Shown: positions 13,509-27,607 of the stretch, in pieces
Layout of the letters: each line of letters starts with the position of its first letter
Numbering within the stretch: position 1 is the first letter of the stretch
Source of the DNA: Brevipalpus yothersi
Taxonomy: Eukaryota; Arthropoda; Arachnida; Trombidiformes; Tenuipalpidae
DNA length: 64,000 nt
Direction: 5' to 3'
Assembly: GCA_003956705.1 (NCBI GenBank)
Contig: QZCP01000837.1
Coordinates: 3,385-67,384, forward strand
Notes under the pieces: model-generated
The model's input: the letters and a program-made list of their open reading frames with translations, nothing else
The model's database searches: none
Told to the model about the DNA's origin: nothing
Program-made: the position numbers and the translations under genes

Positions 13509-15381
13509 TGAATTGATTCAGAACAAAATTCTATCTTTTTATATTAGATCAAAGCATAACATTCGAGTAATAACCTGGAGGTCAAGTTTAGGATTGTCTT
13601 CAATTGTCAGAAATGAAACCCAAAGAGAAGTTATATGATCTATGTGATGTTGTAATCCACTCATCCATCAAGTAGACTTTAGCTTCAATATCGATTGCTC
13701 TTTAGCACGACATCGAGTCACTAATGATTTGGAGACTTTGTCTATTGCGGAGGGGAGAGCCTATGATCACAATTCAATCCATGATCCGAATGTAAGTGAG
13801 CATTTAGGGGAAGAAATTCGAGTCAATTGATATCAGACATGGATAGAGTCAGTGTAACGTCAGTATTAACCAGAGGCATGAAGGATGCTCAAGATGAATT
13901 GTGAATGTATTGCGAAATTGTTCACTCTCTTATCCTATCACATGCATGGAAGAGGTTCTTCGAAACAAAAACAGTTAATCAGAGAAGTGGAGGAAGAAAG
14001 GAAAAGAATTAGGACAAAAAGAAAATCCGAAACTTAGTCCATACTTGATAGTAGTAATCTTTGGGAGCTCGTAATAATACGCACCAGGCTTATGACCATT
14101 GATCAGTACCTTGCAGGCATCAAGTATATCCGAATAGTGGGGATCATTAATGATGAAATGGCGAAGGAATGATTAATCAAAAATCAAGCATCCAAAAACC
14201 AGTACACTAGACGATCCCCACGTTGTAAAAATTTATAATCAAATCAAATGTAATCGTTTATCGAATGTAAACAAACAAAAGGGCTGATCAATCTTCAAAT
14301 TTATCTCCATTCCTGATGATATTTCCGCAAAGTACCTTCAATATCTTTTGATGAACTATTTCCAAATACTGTTTACAAGTTTCAAAACAGCAATTCAGAT
14401 TGCCAAAAATTCAACTTCAACTTCATCAATAATTGAACCAGATTTCAATCAAAATCAAAACACATCCATAATCAATATGTTTAGCACGTGACACACAAGC
14501 AAGCATGTTGATAAACAAGAGGCGTTTCACAACTTTTACCACCAAAATTTTCAATGAATTGAGGAGGTTCTCATGATAGACAAATTAATTGGGTTCATTC
14601 TATTGAAATTAATTGAGAAAAAAGAATTTTAATCTTCAATGATGAGAGGATTTTTCATTATCAATGTATGTTGTTGGGCTGCTGTTTAATGTGATGATTC
14701 ATTTTTCAATTGTAGTTTCATCTACGAATCAGTGAAATTCAAACCAGCCATCGAAGAATTGTTTTGGTTCATTGTGACAAAATAATCACTCAGCGTGTTA
14801 TGGATACTGCCAATTATCTTGGTCTACTTAATGGTCAAAAAATATGGGTATTATTGGATGGAGTGATTGGCGGTGAATTAATATCACCACAATTTCGTGA
14901 GCAACTTAATTCACCGGCTGGAGTGATTGCCTTACACCAAAGACCACCAGATTTAAGCAACAGTGAGACACTTTTTTCCATCATCAAATTTATCGGTCAA
15001 TCTGCCAATAATACTCAAATTAATGCTCGCTCATGGATAAGTGAAGGCGATTTTCGCAATGGCTCGGCACCAGAAGTGTCATGTTGGCACAATGCTACCG
15101 GAGCTCGCGTTAAATATTCACAAGTTGTCTATCGGTGAGTAGCCATCAAATTCTCTCTTATCATGAGGTTAAATATATATATACATCAACTCACATCAAA
15201 CACTCCTTTATTTCATCATGATCAAGCTTTCTTTTCCTGCTCAAAGCTTTCATCTGAATGATTGATGCATCACTGATTTTGCATTGCTTATTGTTATTGA
15301 CAATATTTTCACCTGAAGGCTAGAATCACTGGGAATACATGTGATGAGCAAAAATGACACCCTTTGGATAAGCTGATATTG

Positions 15382-15426
<45 letters not shown>

Positions 15427-16654
15427 ATGTGTGTTTTATCCCTCAGGTGATGCTTTGATGTTGGATATTTTTGTTCTCTATGATGCCTGATTTCTTTTCT
15501 TATGCCTTACTTTACATATGTCAGCGAAGATATATGATCATTATTGAATAACTTTCTATTTATCACATTTTATTCATTCTATTTTACTTTCTTTTTCTTT
15601 TTCTTTTATCATAGGGAACTCCAAAAAGTTCTGAAAGCCAATGTGGACTTTCCTTATGATCGTTTTAGGTGTAAAATTCGACGTCCAAGTGCCAAAGGAT
15701 TGAGTAGAAGCACCTTGTCATCAAGTAATGTGTCTTCTGTGTATTCATCTCGAAGTGATTCTGATCATTCTGCTGCCTCTTCCATCAATTTGAATGATCA
15801 GAGGAGAAAAACAAATGAATGGCCTTACCCAATATTTGATATACTCAATTTGGTGGATAGTGATGATCGATCTTTCCAATATAGTGAGGAATTTAAGCCA
15901 AACAAAAAGATTTGGAAAGTTGTTGGCAACATAACCAGACATGATGCTTCTCTCAATTCAATCACTTACATGCGTGGTCCTATGGCTGATCTTACTGCTG
16001 GACCATACTCAGAATCAAAGCACAATTTTCGTGTGGTCACTGGAATAGCTCCTCCGTTTGTTCATTTATCTACAAAGCTGGACAATGGAACATGTCTGAC
16101 AGGCACAGTTTGCTTAGAAGTGAGTTTTTATAATCAAAATTGGCTTTTCAAAGTTTCAATGATCTTGATTGAATCTGAAATTCTTTCTTCCAAGAGTTAC
16201 TGGCTCCTTTCTTCTTTGCAGTTTCACTTTAACTCATATTTTCCAGAAAAAATTGAAGTTGATACTCTAATTATTTGTTCTTCAGGCCAAGATATGTTTG
16301 TGTACAAGCTCTCATAGAATCTAAGGGAAGATATATATTTCGATCTTGAATGAAAAAAGAGGACATTGATCCAAGGCTTATTTGAAAAAATGATCCCAAA
16401 TATTCCATCGGAATAGAGGGAAGCATTTCATTCATCGGAATCTGGAGCATTCTTGACATATTCTCCAATGTATGATATGAATACATTTTTCATTCACTGA
16501 AGTTCAATTTGAGATGGTTTCGGTGAGAAAAACATTCCAGCATCCATATGAGAGGATTGAGTAGCCTCAGAACAGAGGTTGTCAATCATATTTGGTATCA
16601 ACTATTCGTTACAATATTTCAATGTTATATTTCTCATAGCTCAAAGCCAAGTTT

Positions 16655-16697
<43 letters not shown>

Positions 16698-16761
16698 NNN
16701 NNNNNNNNNNNNNNNNNNNNNNNNNNNNNNNNNNNNNNNNNNNNNNNNNNNNNNNNNNNNN

Positions 16762-16837
<76 letters not shown>

Positions 16838-18600
16838 CAAACTGTGGATAGGACTTTCCTTGGTAATCAACATCACAATCCAGCTCATAGAATACCTTTT
16901 TCGATTTATTTGGACTTCATTATTCTCTTTTTTTCATCCAGAGAAGAGAAGAACACATTTTCTTGCAACATTTTCACAGACATCCTGCGAATGAATTTTT
17001 TCTTTTCACCAATATGAAATAGAACATTTCCATAACTCACAATTGGACATTTTGGTGTATCTAAAAATCCATTGTATTCAGCATCTTACACTGTTTGTCA
17101 ATCCATATAGTAAGACGTTTGTGCTTCATTCAATTTTTTTCTCCTCACTCACACACAGGTTTACACCAGTCAGCCAGAGGAACTTGTCTATATTTTTACC
17201 GATTTCAATTCTGGAGCTCGACACTGGAAAAATAAGAAATACAATGTCAAGTGTTGTTCTGGTATAGCGATTGATCTACTTAATGCGGTTGCTCGCGACT
17301 TAAATTTCAATTACAATCTTTACCTTGTTGCTGATGGTTTATTTGGGATTCCTCGTAATGGTCGCAAATGGGATGGAATCACTGCTGATCTTGTATCTGG
17401 TGCAGCTCACATTGCCTTCTCTGCCTTCAGTGTTACAAGTGCACGAGTGAATGTACGTTAAATGACTATCACAATTCGAAACACATACACTTTACTTTTT
17501 TTCTCTCTCTCTTCCTCCTTAATCGTCTTGTAAATCTTGATATATATTGTTCCATATCTTCTTATTTACTCCATTCAGGTCATTGATTATTCCGTCCCAT
17601 TTTTTTACTCTGGTGTTTCATGTCTCGCTCGATCTCGAGTGGCTGAAGTACCCTTGTTGGCATTTCTTGTTCCCTTTAGTTATCAATTGTGGTTAGCAAT
17701 ATTCATTGGTCTACATGTAACTGCCATCGCTGCGGCGACTTACGAATGGTTAAGTCCTTTTGGACTCAATCCATGGGGTCGACAGCGAACCAAAAATTTC
17801 AGTCTCGCCTCTGCTATTTGGGTAGTTCATTCCTTGTTGTGGGGTCACACAGCGGCCTTTAAAGCTCCCAAATCATGGCCAAATAAGGTGAGTTATGAAC
17901 AAAGAACAATCAAATATTGCTGATAAGAACAATTGATTGAATTTTCATTCGTTTTGTTGATACACATAAGTATGGCTTAGAAAGTTTGATCCGATCAACG
18001 TTACTTGGATGATCAATAACCAATTTTGATTGTTCTCCTTAATCTGGTATAGAAAATCAATGTTCTCATTGAATCTTGTTCTTATGGATAAAAAGCCCAT
18101 ACTATGACCACAATTGTGCGAGGATCAGAGCTAAAGTAGAAATAATCGAAGGATTGATGGCAACATATCATTCCAAGACTTTATAGTTGGCAGACTGAGA
18201 GAACAAATAGGATGGAAAATGTTGAAGAACTTATTGCTTAGCTCTTCATTCGATTCAGTGAAACGAAAAATGTCTCGCTTGATTCAATATATATATATAT
18301 TCTCTCTCTTTTTCTTTTGCCAAGTTGAAGATAGATTCCCAAAATCAGATGATTGCATTTGAGTTCGATCACTCGTACAGTTGTCATGACCGATTCCATA
18401 TTGAGCTTGACTTTTTGAGCTGACAAAAGCAAATGGTGAAAGTAAGATCAACCGTAAATTGAGATCAAATCCAAAATTAGATGATTTTCAACAGCATTAA
18501 TTTGATTATATATTTTATTTGAAAACAATTTCAATAGCTGCTGGAGTATGATTCTATCATGAGATACAAAATATGAAAACTGTACATGTATATATGACCA

Positions 18601-18670
<70 letters not shown>

Positions 18671-20380
18671 ATAGAGGACTGAGATCATCTTCTGTAGTTT
18701 CACTCATTTTTATTTCCCTCGATTACGGCAAATTAGTTTGAATGTTCTGTCCCGATCTTACATGTTCCATTCCCAGTCAACCTATCATAGCGATAAATGA
18801 TTCAATCAATGAAAATCGATTAACGAGCATAATTTTATTTCCACTGGTGTGAGATGTTCTTTGATCGACCCAACAATTTGTCTCATGGCCTCTTTACCCA
18901 ACTGTCGTGTTGACAGAACTGATCATCATGGGATAAGCGAATAAAGTTTGTGAAAAAAGAGCTTTTAACCCTAGACAATATCATCGGGCACAATTTATCT
19001 CGCCAGGGAATCTCACTATTTTTGTGCTAAGATGTGTTCAAACATGGGAAAACATTGAACTGGAAAGTTCTAAGAGAAAATTATTTTCAATAATCAAGCA
19101 ATACTTTTCGGAATATCTTGTCAGATTGATATGTAATCAATGGAAGCTTTTCAATATTGATCTTTATCCATCTGATAAATCAGATATCCATGTTCTCATC
19201 CATAGATTTGGTGGTGATTTTTGTGTACCCATTTGACTAACGTTATCAGATGTGTTTACTCATTTTCTCTCTCCAATTTGTAGGAGAGAAGTATAATTAT
19301 CCTCATGTCAATACGAAAGCTAACTGTAATTCGTGTTGATTTATCTACATTTCTATTTTTAGGTTCTAATCAACATTTGGGGATGCTTTTCAGTTATATT
19401 CCTATGCACCTACACAGCCAACGTGGCAGCTCATTTTACTGGCCTATTTATCAACGAAGAAATTGATGATTTTCGAGATGGAGCGGTAAGTTGATCAAGA
19501 CATTTTCAAGACAGTTTTCACTTTTCTTCTGATGAATATCTATTCCATATCCTTGTGCTCATTGGTCTATTTTTTGATTTCAAATTTTCCAATAATCTTG
19601 CTTGGAATATTCCGTTGATTCTAGATTTCGTGAAAAAGCATCCAAGATTCTGCGGAGCTACAGGGCTCTTTAGCCACTCCTTACCCGGTTCGTTGTATGT
19701 TGAGCTTTATTCAGTTTGATGAAAGTCATTATTGAGTCTAGTGAGATGGTTGAATGTCACACTAAATTAAGCTCGCCAATGAACAGGATGCTCTTTAATG
19801 TTCCAACCTCTTGATTGAGCCTAGCCCGAACGTTTTTTTTTCATCTTTTATTCCGAGAAAACATCCAAAAAAATCGTTTGAACAAGATCTTATCGGAAGT
19901 ACATGGCTTACCTTACTAGTCTTACACTTTCTGATTTTTCAATTCCATCATTTGCATATTCAATATACAGGTATGTTCTGCCCAACACTACACTGAAAAG
20001 TAGTTTCAGATTTTCTTATTAATTTTAGTCATTGTTCTCACATAATGAGCTTTCCATTATTGTTTGCCCTGAGAAAGTATTTGTCAGCTAACTTGAGAAG
20101 ATAGGGAAAATGAATCAAAGCAGAAAATCTACACAGAGTTTGGTTTATGTCAGAAAAGGGTTCAATCCTATTTGATCTGCTCTTTGTTTTGGAAAAGAAG
20201 ATTGTTATGCTTAGATCAGCATCTAATGTGGGCTTGTGATCAGAACCTAGTCATGCTGGGATATATGGCTACTTTATTTGGATTATTTAAGCAACAAGGC
20301 TTCCTCATCTTACAGAACAATGTTACCAAGTTGTATAACCTGATAGCAAGGGTTACTCAACTCTTCCTCTCTTCCTCTCT

Positions 20381-20440
<60 letters not shown>

Positions 20441-21176
20441 ATCATGACAAATATCCTTCCTTTTGGGTGATGTTGTGATTGCTAAAAGGATTTCAATGTA
20501 AGTTTTTGCTTCCTCTGTTGGAAAGTGTTGATTGGCGAGCTGATAATTCATACAGAATACTCATGGATACCTTCCTTAAGGCTAAATTCTCTAATTCCAA
20601 CATAATCTGACCAAAATCTTTTCCTGAATTTTTTTCTCTTTCTCCCTTTTCTACTTGTATCGATTATTTTCGAGTGAATTTGTAACGGAAAATAATCCTT
20701 GAAGTGAGTAAGAGTCGTGTGAATAGTCTATCATCTTGTGTAAAGAGTTTTTTTTTCATGCATACAGCTTGTGTGTGGAATTGTTACAAGAAATACATTC
20801 TATCTAAGACGAGATAATGGAAGTAGAAAGAAAAATACTTGAATTCATCATGAATTTCCGAGTCAACAACCAGAAAATATAAGCACTGGCCCGAAGAAGT
20901 GGAAATTCTATTCCTATGGTACTGTGATTTTTGAATGATGAGAACTTATGATCATCTCCAGTTGCCAAACAGCATTCATTCTGTTCCATCTTGTTCATTC
21001 CAAGTCTATCATTATCCATGGTATATGCTCTGGAGAAGAATAAGAGAGATAAACTTTTTGGGTAAAAGAAGAAGAAGTAAGAAAGAGAAAGAGCATCTCT
21101 GGAACTGTGGAAAGAAAGTTATTGGATGATGAAGAGATGAAACATTAAGATTATGAGCCGTTCAAAATCCATTGAG

Positions 21177-21232
<56 letters not shown>

Positions 21233-21902
21233 AGTCTTACAGATGAAACCAAGGATGAAGATTGTGATGAGTATGTGGAGCTAACATTTCTTGAGCCTTG
21301 AAACTTCTTCTCCAATTGCGTATCTTCCTATGTGATTCCAAGTTGTCTTGGAGAATCTAGTGAGACAAACTCTGAATGAATTGGATATGTGTATATATAT
21401 ATGTGTGTGTGTGACAAACTAGATGTTTGATGTTTGATGGCGAAAGTGATCATTCCAAGCACGATACAGAAGCACACAGACACACAAATGGAAGGCTCAG
21501 AGTGCAATGGAAAGCGAATAGAAATGAAGAGACATCCATCCGAGAGACAGTAACTACAGTAAACTTAATCAAAATGTCATATGGCTTGAAGAAGATTGTC
21601 AATTCAGAATAAATCATCTTATTGTTGTGTTGCCTGTTTGATGGGTGAGAAACAAGTGAAAAAGAGCGTAAGCCAATATACACTTCTACATATACATGTA
21701 TATTTTCACAAGTGATCAAAAGTGAGTTGACTTGTCAGTAACTTTTTTTTCGTTTCTCTCTTCCACCATGATGATTGCTTCAATGTTAATCAGTTGAACA
21801 AATTAGATGATATTCCTACAGTTTTTCTCGCTCCTTTTTTGAGAGAAAACTTTTGAATATTAATTCTTTGATTTCTTACTTTTCAAAATGACTACAAATG
21901 GT

Positions 21903-21948
<46 letters not shown>

Positions 21949-22706
21949 TGGAATTTTCCCGCCAATACATACATGAGAGACAAATGAATTGAGAATAGTT
22001 GCATATTTTATGCTCATTTCTTGACAACCCAAGCTAGAATACAGATAAATCGATCTGTATATGATGATGATCAACAATAAGCAATGGAATAATACCATTC
22101 CATTGGCTAATTGTATTCAGAGATCATTTTTCATCTCAATATTCATCAAGAATATTGTTGCCATGAGTTTTTTTTGGCTCTCTTCCTCTGGTGATGTGGT
22201 GAGCATCTTATTTTTTCTTTCTCACTGCTTTCATCATCAGCTCCCAGGAAATTTTCTATTCAACATCATTTTTCGATATCATTGTCTGCAAACTTTTGAG
22301 CCATAAGATGAGTATAATGATATTGGCGTAAGAAAAAAAGAAAATATCCGCATAATTTGAGGTCTTATTGTGTTTTCTCGATCATCCTTCTTCATCCATA
22401 CTCCAGCATACATATTCCTACCCAAATCGTTAGGAAAATGCTTTGATTTTCTCTCTCTCTCTCTCCTCTTCAGGAGGTCATACTGAAGATCATAATCGTT
22501 TTTCTTGAATATTAATGGATGATTAAGCCAAGCATAAAAGATGAAGCCTTAGTGATGTCTGAAATTTTGAATGTGAACAGAAACCGAGAGTAGATAAAAC
22601 CATCACATACTCTATGGGATATTGCTCATTTGAGTGATTATCAATTGAATGAAAAAGAATAGCAGACTGTCTTATCTCACCTTTTTTCGAAATGTTTCTA
22701 GCTGAC

Positions 22707-22743
<37 letters not shown>

Positions 22744-25700
22744 TATTCATCAGTCCACTGGATATAATGTGAAAATCATGAGCTTCTAGTAGAAGTAAAG
22801 TAGTAGCTTTTCGTTTAGAAAGCCTTTTTGTAACTTTTTTTCATGCAATCATGAGCATGCAATGGAGATCATTTTTGATGCATACTTTTACTTTCTTCTC
22901 CTCTACTATACACATTCTTTTTCCCTCCAAAATTATTATTGCTACTTTGGATGATATTTTAGCGCCTTCATTTATCATAAACATTTTAGGCTGCAATTTT
23001 CTCTTCAGCTCTACTGTTCATGTATATGTGTGTCTGGCTGAAATTTTGCCATCATTGTTGTTGTGCAATGCTAACCGCCAGTTTTGTTGGATCACTTCTT
23101 ACTCTGATCCACTTTTTGCCTCTTTTGAACACTCTTATTCACTAACTGATTCTTTCTTGTTCAAGTTTTCAACTTTTTTTTATCCATTTCATTCTGTCTT
23201 GAGTAGAAAAAACTTTTCCTCTCTTCATCAATTTGTAACTTCCATTCATGTTCAACTAGAACTCGACATCAAATGATTCCCATAGTACTCTCAAACATTA
23301 AGAAAGTTCAGAGGTTCTTTTTTGACAGAAGACTGATTGATTCTGCCGAAAAATAGTCTCAAATATATTGAAAATATGGCTGATCTTGGCCTCTTGATGA
23401 CAAGCTTTGAATGAATCATTTTTTTCCAAAGGCACCAGATAAGACCTTCAGAGGATGAGATTTACAGCAAAATTCATCTGATTGCGTCCGATTCTCTAAG
23501 AGTAGCTTTGAAGAAGTATTTTATTGAATAATTTAGTTTGGAGAATGTTATTCTTGTTTTATCACTCAATGTGTCAACCTTTTTTAGGGGAAAATTTCTA
23601 TTCCCAGACATTTTCCCGGGTGATGAATATATTCAATTTGTCAATTTTGTGTTTCATCTTTTTTTTCAAGACTCCAGAGGCTCACAAAAATAACCCATAA
23701 GCTGCTGGCTGAAAGAGAGAAAGGATTCAAGTTATCTGATTCGTGCTAGACTCTGAACGTCTCAATTTTTTCTTTCACCCAAAGATTGTTGTGTTCGTTT
23801 GTCCTAATCCTTGGGAAAATCTTTCAAGAGCTATGAATAAGCCTCTGTTGGATCTGAATTATTAATCTTCATTTTGGAAGCATCTTACTTACTATCGAAG
23901 TTTCCCCTATACACACTCATTGGATTCCGTTCTTCTTCAATCCAGAATACTCTCTCTTTCTTCATGCTTCCAGGATTTAGTTTCGATTCTAACTGAATTT
24001 TTTTCTCATTTTTTTTCTTTCTCTCTATTTTTCCAGCTAAGATCGATGCGCACAGGAGTGGCAAGAAGTAGTGCCTCGGAAGGTTATATAAAGAAAGAGA
24101 ACATGGTACTATATGAACACGTTCAAAAATTTATCTTTAAAGATTTTTATGAAGGATTAGCACGTTTGAGGTAAGTGAAATAAAAGTGACACTCAAGACT
24201 GATAGATGGAATAGATTCACTTATTGATGATTGCCGAATCTTGACTCTCAATCTACTTTTAACGTTCATGAGCCCCTCTATCTGATGTAGCCAAAGCTGT
24301 TCTGCGATGAAGAACTTAAGCGTTAGGAAGAAGGAATCTCAGAAAAGTATACAGCTCAGTAAACGATTATTATGATGATCACCATTATTCCCTGAAACTA
24401 TCTACTGAAATTGTCCTCTCACAGTCTCAAGATACTCTTATCAAACTTCTCATTTGATTTTATGTTGTTGTCTACCTCTCGCTCTTTCCATCTGTTCTTC
24501 CACTACTATACATACACATACACATGCCTTGTTGTCGATCGATTTACGAATGAACAAATTTTTCCCTAACATTTCAGCATGTTACTAGAACATTTATGGA
24601 GCATATTATTATTTGTTGATACTTGATAGTGTTTTGATGCTATCTGAATTATAGAAAAATTTTTGTTCATTCTTTCATCCCTTTAGGCTGATCATCCTCT
24701 ATGATATGCACACATCCATCTCTTTTCTGATTGAGTCAACATCCATTTGTTTTTGCATCTTGATCTTTGTTCCAAGAAAAATATTCAACCTTTGTAAAAA
24801 CATTCATTCGGAGGTTTTCTCTTCTAGATATTCTTTTCAGTCCATTTTTTCTTCTCCACTTTTCGTGTCAACAGTGAAGATTATGCGTGCATTTGAATTA
24901 TGATATGATCTAGTTTCATTTCAGGTGAATAGAACAGTTTGCATGGCTGATTTTGATTCGATTTTCTTACTCTATCATTTTTCTCGTGAAAAATTGTGTA
25001 TCATACAAGGCATACCCCTGAGGAACAGCTTTAGTTGAATTATGGTCTTACGACTTATGTTATTCAGTCATCAAGTATTATTAATGTATTGTACAGAATA
25101 TTTGACAATTTTTATTTCTTTGTCTACTGCTCCAATGATCATTGTATTTCTCATTGATCTTACCCCAATTCATGGCCAAGTTCATAGTGGTGTCTAAATG
25201 AATCGTCAACTATAGGGAATTCATCATGTTATATTCATCTGATGAATACTTAGTTTGATTTGAAGGGATCGAAACTATTCGATGGTTTTCCTCTTTTTCT
25301 TCAAGTATAAGCTAGAGGATAAATAATGGGTTGTAGGAAAGTTATACCCATTCCGATGATTGTTGATGGTTTATAGCCACTTCCAACTGGCGGAGATCGA
25401 TAACATATCATTCAAAACCCTAAACTGAGCCATTTCCTTTTCCCAGAAATGAGTCGTTGGAAGTTCTGATTGGAGATACAGCCATACTAGATTATTTTCG
25501 AGCCAATGAGCCTGGGTGCAATCTCAAGCTCTTGGGTGACTCAATATTCGATGATGCCTATGCTGTTGGTATGCAGAAAGGGTTTCCTCTCAAGGTTGGT
25601 TCCAAGACATTCCTCTATTTCAGAATTATTCCAGATCTACGTTGATGTCTGATGCATGATATTTTTCTTCCTGAAATGTTACTTCGTTAAAACTATGGTC

Positions 25701-27547
25701 TCATTGGAACGTCCAACACATCTCAAACTCTACTCTTCACATATCCTCTAAATAACTCCGCAATATGGATACCAATCAAATCTTCACGATATAACCTCAC
25801 CATTCTGTGTGTTACATGCAACAATAAAAATCGATTCCCATCAAATTAACAATCGGTGTTCGTGGAAATTCTTCGTTCCCTCTACAGCAAGCAATATCTG
25901 ATTTGATCCTTAAATATAACGCTTTCGGGTTTTTGGATCAGCTTCAAAGGAAATGGTATGGTCGAGTGGAATGTTTGGATAATTCGTTAAACAATTTGGT
26001 AACTCCAAAGCCTCTCAGTGTTCGAGCAGTAGCGGGAGTTTTCATCATGCTATTATCAGGAATAGTTTTTGGTGTAATACTCTTGATGCTCGAGCATGTG
26101 GTGTTTCGATTCTTTCTGCCTAAGCTGAGAAAAATGCCAAAAGATACTTTTTGGAAAAGTCCAAATTTAATGTACTTCAGTCAGGTGAGTGATCTATGGA
26201 ATCCGTACGTACAAAGCTATATTGACTTACTGATTGCTTGTATCGAGAGAGAGAGAGAGAGAGAGTAATTGTTTGATTTCAACTAGAATCCATCCTTCAA
26301 GAACTATTTCCTTATCTACTACAAACATTCGAGTCTCCCTAATGATTTTGGTTAAAATTTCGAGACAATCAAACTGGTCCAAGAGAAAGAAAATCGATAC
26401 ACGAATTGTAGATGCCTCAAGGCAGTTTCTTCAGTATGGTAGCATTTATCATGTCTCGATTTTCATGATATTATTATCCAAGCAGAACTCTATTTTCTTG
26501 CTCCATTCTTGTTCTCATCCTACTCTTTTTGCTTCACTCTTTTTCCAGAAACTCTATCGATTTGTCAACACTGTTGAATTGGTTTCACCTCATCATTCTG
26601 CCAAAGAGATCATGTCAAGTCTTCGAACTGGACAGATTACAAGCCTTTTTCAGAAAAGTCTCAAAAGGGTGAATAATTTATTGTTTACTTTTCTTACTTT
26701 ACTTCTTTTTTGTTCATCACTATGATATCTCTCTGGAAGTTCATCCAGTTCTACTTCCTTTCCTGGATCCGATTCTTATAGCTGATTACTGACTGGATAC
26801 AATAGAGTATTGGGAAAGTAGAATGAAAGCAAGCAAGTGCGTGCAATAGTGATGAAGAGAAAAATTACTCGTTAGCATTCATATCAACATGTTCCAATTG
26901 TCGAGCCAGACGAATCAATTTTGATTATTTGTTGCTGAATGAGTGCTTTGACAACGTTGAGAGCTGGAAAGATAGAAATTTGAGAATAAGAGCTTGAAAG
27001 CACGCAAAAGAGCGTGAATCTCATTGTTCCCCAAGTAAATCGCCAGATACCATTGCAAAACTGGCCATTTGAATCAGCATTCTCAAGTATCCAATACTTC
27101 AATGAATTCAACTCTTCTTTCTCTTTCTCTTTTTCGCTCTTTCTCTTCCTCTCTGTCTGTCTGTTTCTTTGGGTTCTCGTTCCTGATTTCGTGTATGTAT
27201 GTAGCTCTTAACACCGTTTCTCACACACTGACAAAATTGAGCAAAATTCGTGATGCGTCCACTTTTTTGAGAAAAAATGATTCAATCGATATTCTTTCAA
27301 GCTTTACTTTTCGTGGGTTATTCTTGGTCATCTCAACTTTGCGTTTTCTTTGCTGGTTCTTTTTTTCTCCTTTTTTCCTTCTTTTTTTCTCTTCTTTTCC
27401 ATTTATCTCCTTTTTTGCAATCTATTCTCTTTTTCTTGTTTATCCCTTTCTTCACAATCTAGCGACTCGACGAAGGTGTTTTGATTTCACCATTGCTACT
27501 AGGCAAATTCATGTGCCTTAAGAGAAAGAGAGAAAGAAAGAGAGAAA

Positions 27548-27607
<60 letters not shown>

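Larger units (their letters stand above)
19486..24036 (+). other. Nmdar2 intron (4.55 kb, the longest)
   Basis: Donor GTAAGT, acceptor TTCCAG, phase 0, between M3 and the S2 exons. It contains five simple repeats (20,384; 21,179; 21,903; 22,450; 22,711). Open frames here, such as 22,851-23,276, have no recognisable domain and a Phe/Ser-rich composition typical of translated pyrimidine tracts. Confidence 0.85.

Noticed and set aside
16548..16994. Open frames through the CT array and N gap
   Set aside because: Repetitive Ser-Leu or Arg-Glu translations of a microsatellite.
20150..20175. GGGTTCAATCC, resembling a tRNA B box
   Set aside because: No A box, acceptor stem or cloverleaf can be formed upstream.
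22851..23276. 141-codon open frame in the longest Nmdar2 intron
   Set aside because: Phe/Ser/Leu-rich composition from TC-rich DNA, no domain, no splice or promoter support.
26234..26725. 163-codon frame across the exon at 26,549
   Set aside because: It reads through a GA repeat and an intron; the Nmdar2 exon frame explains the conserved part.
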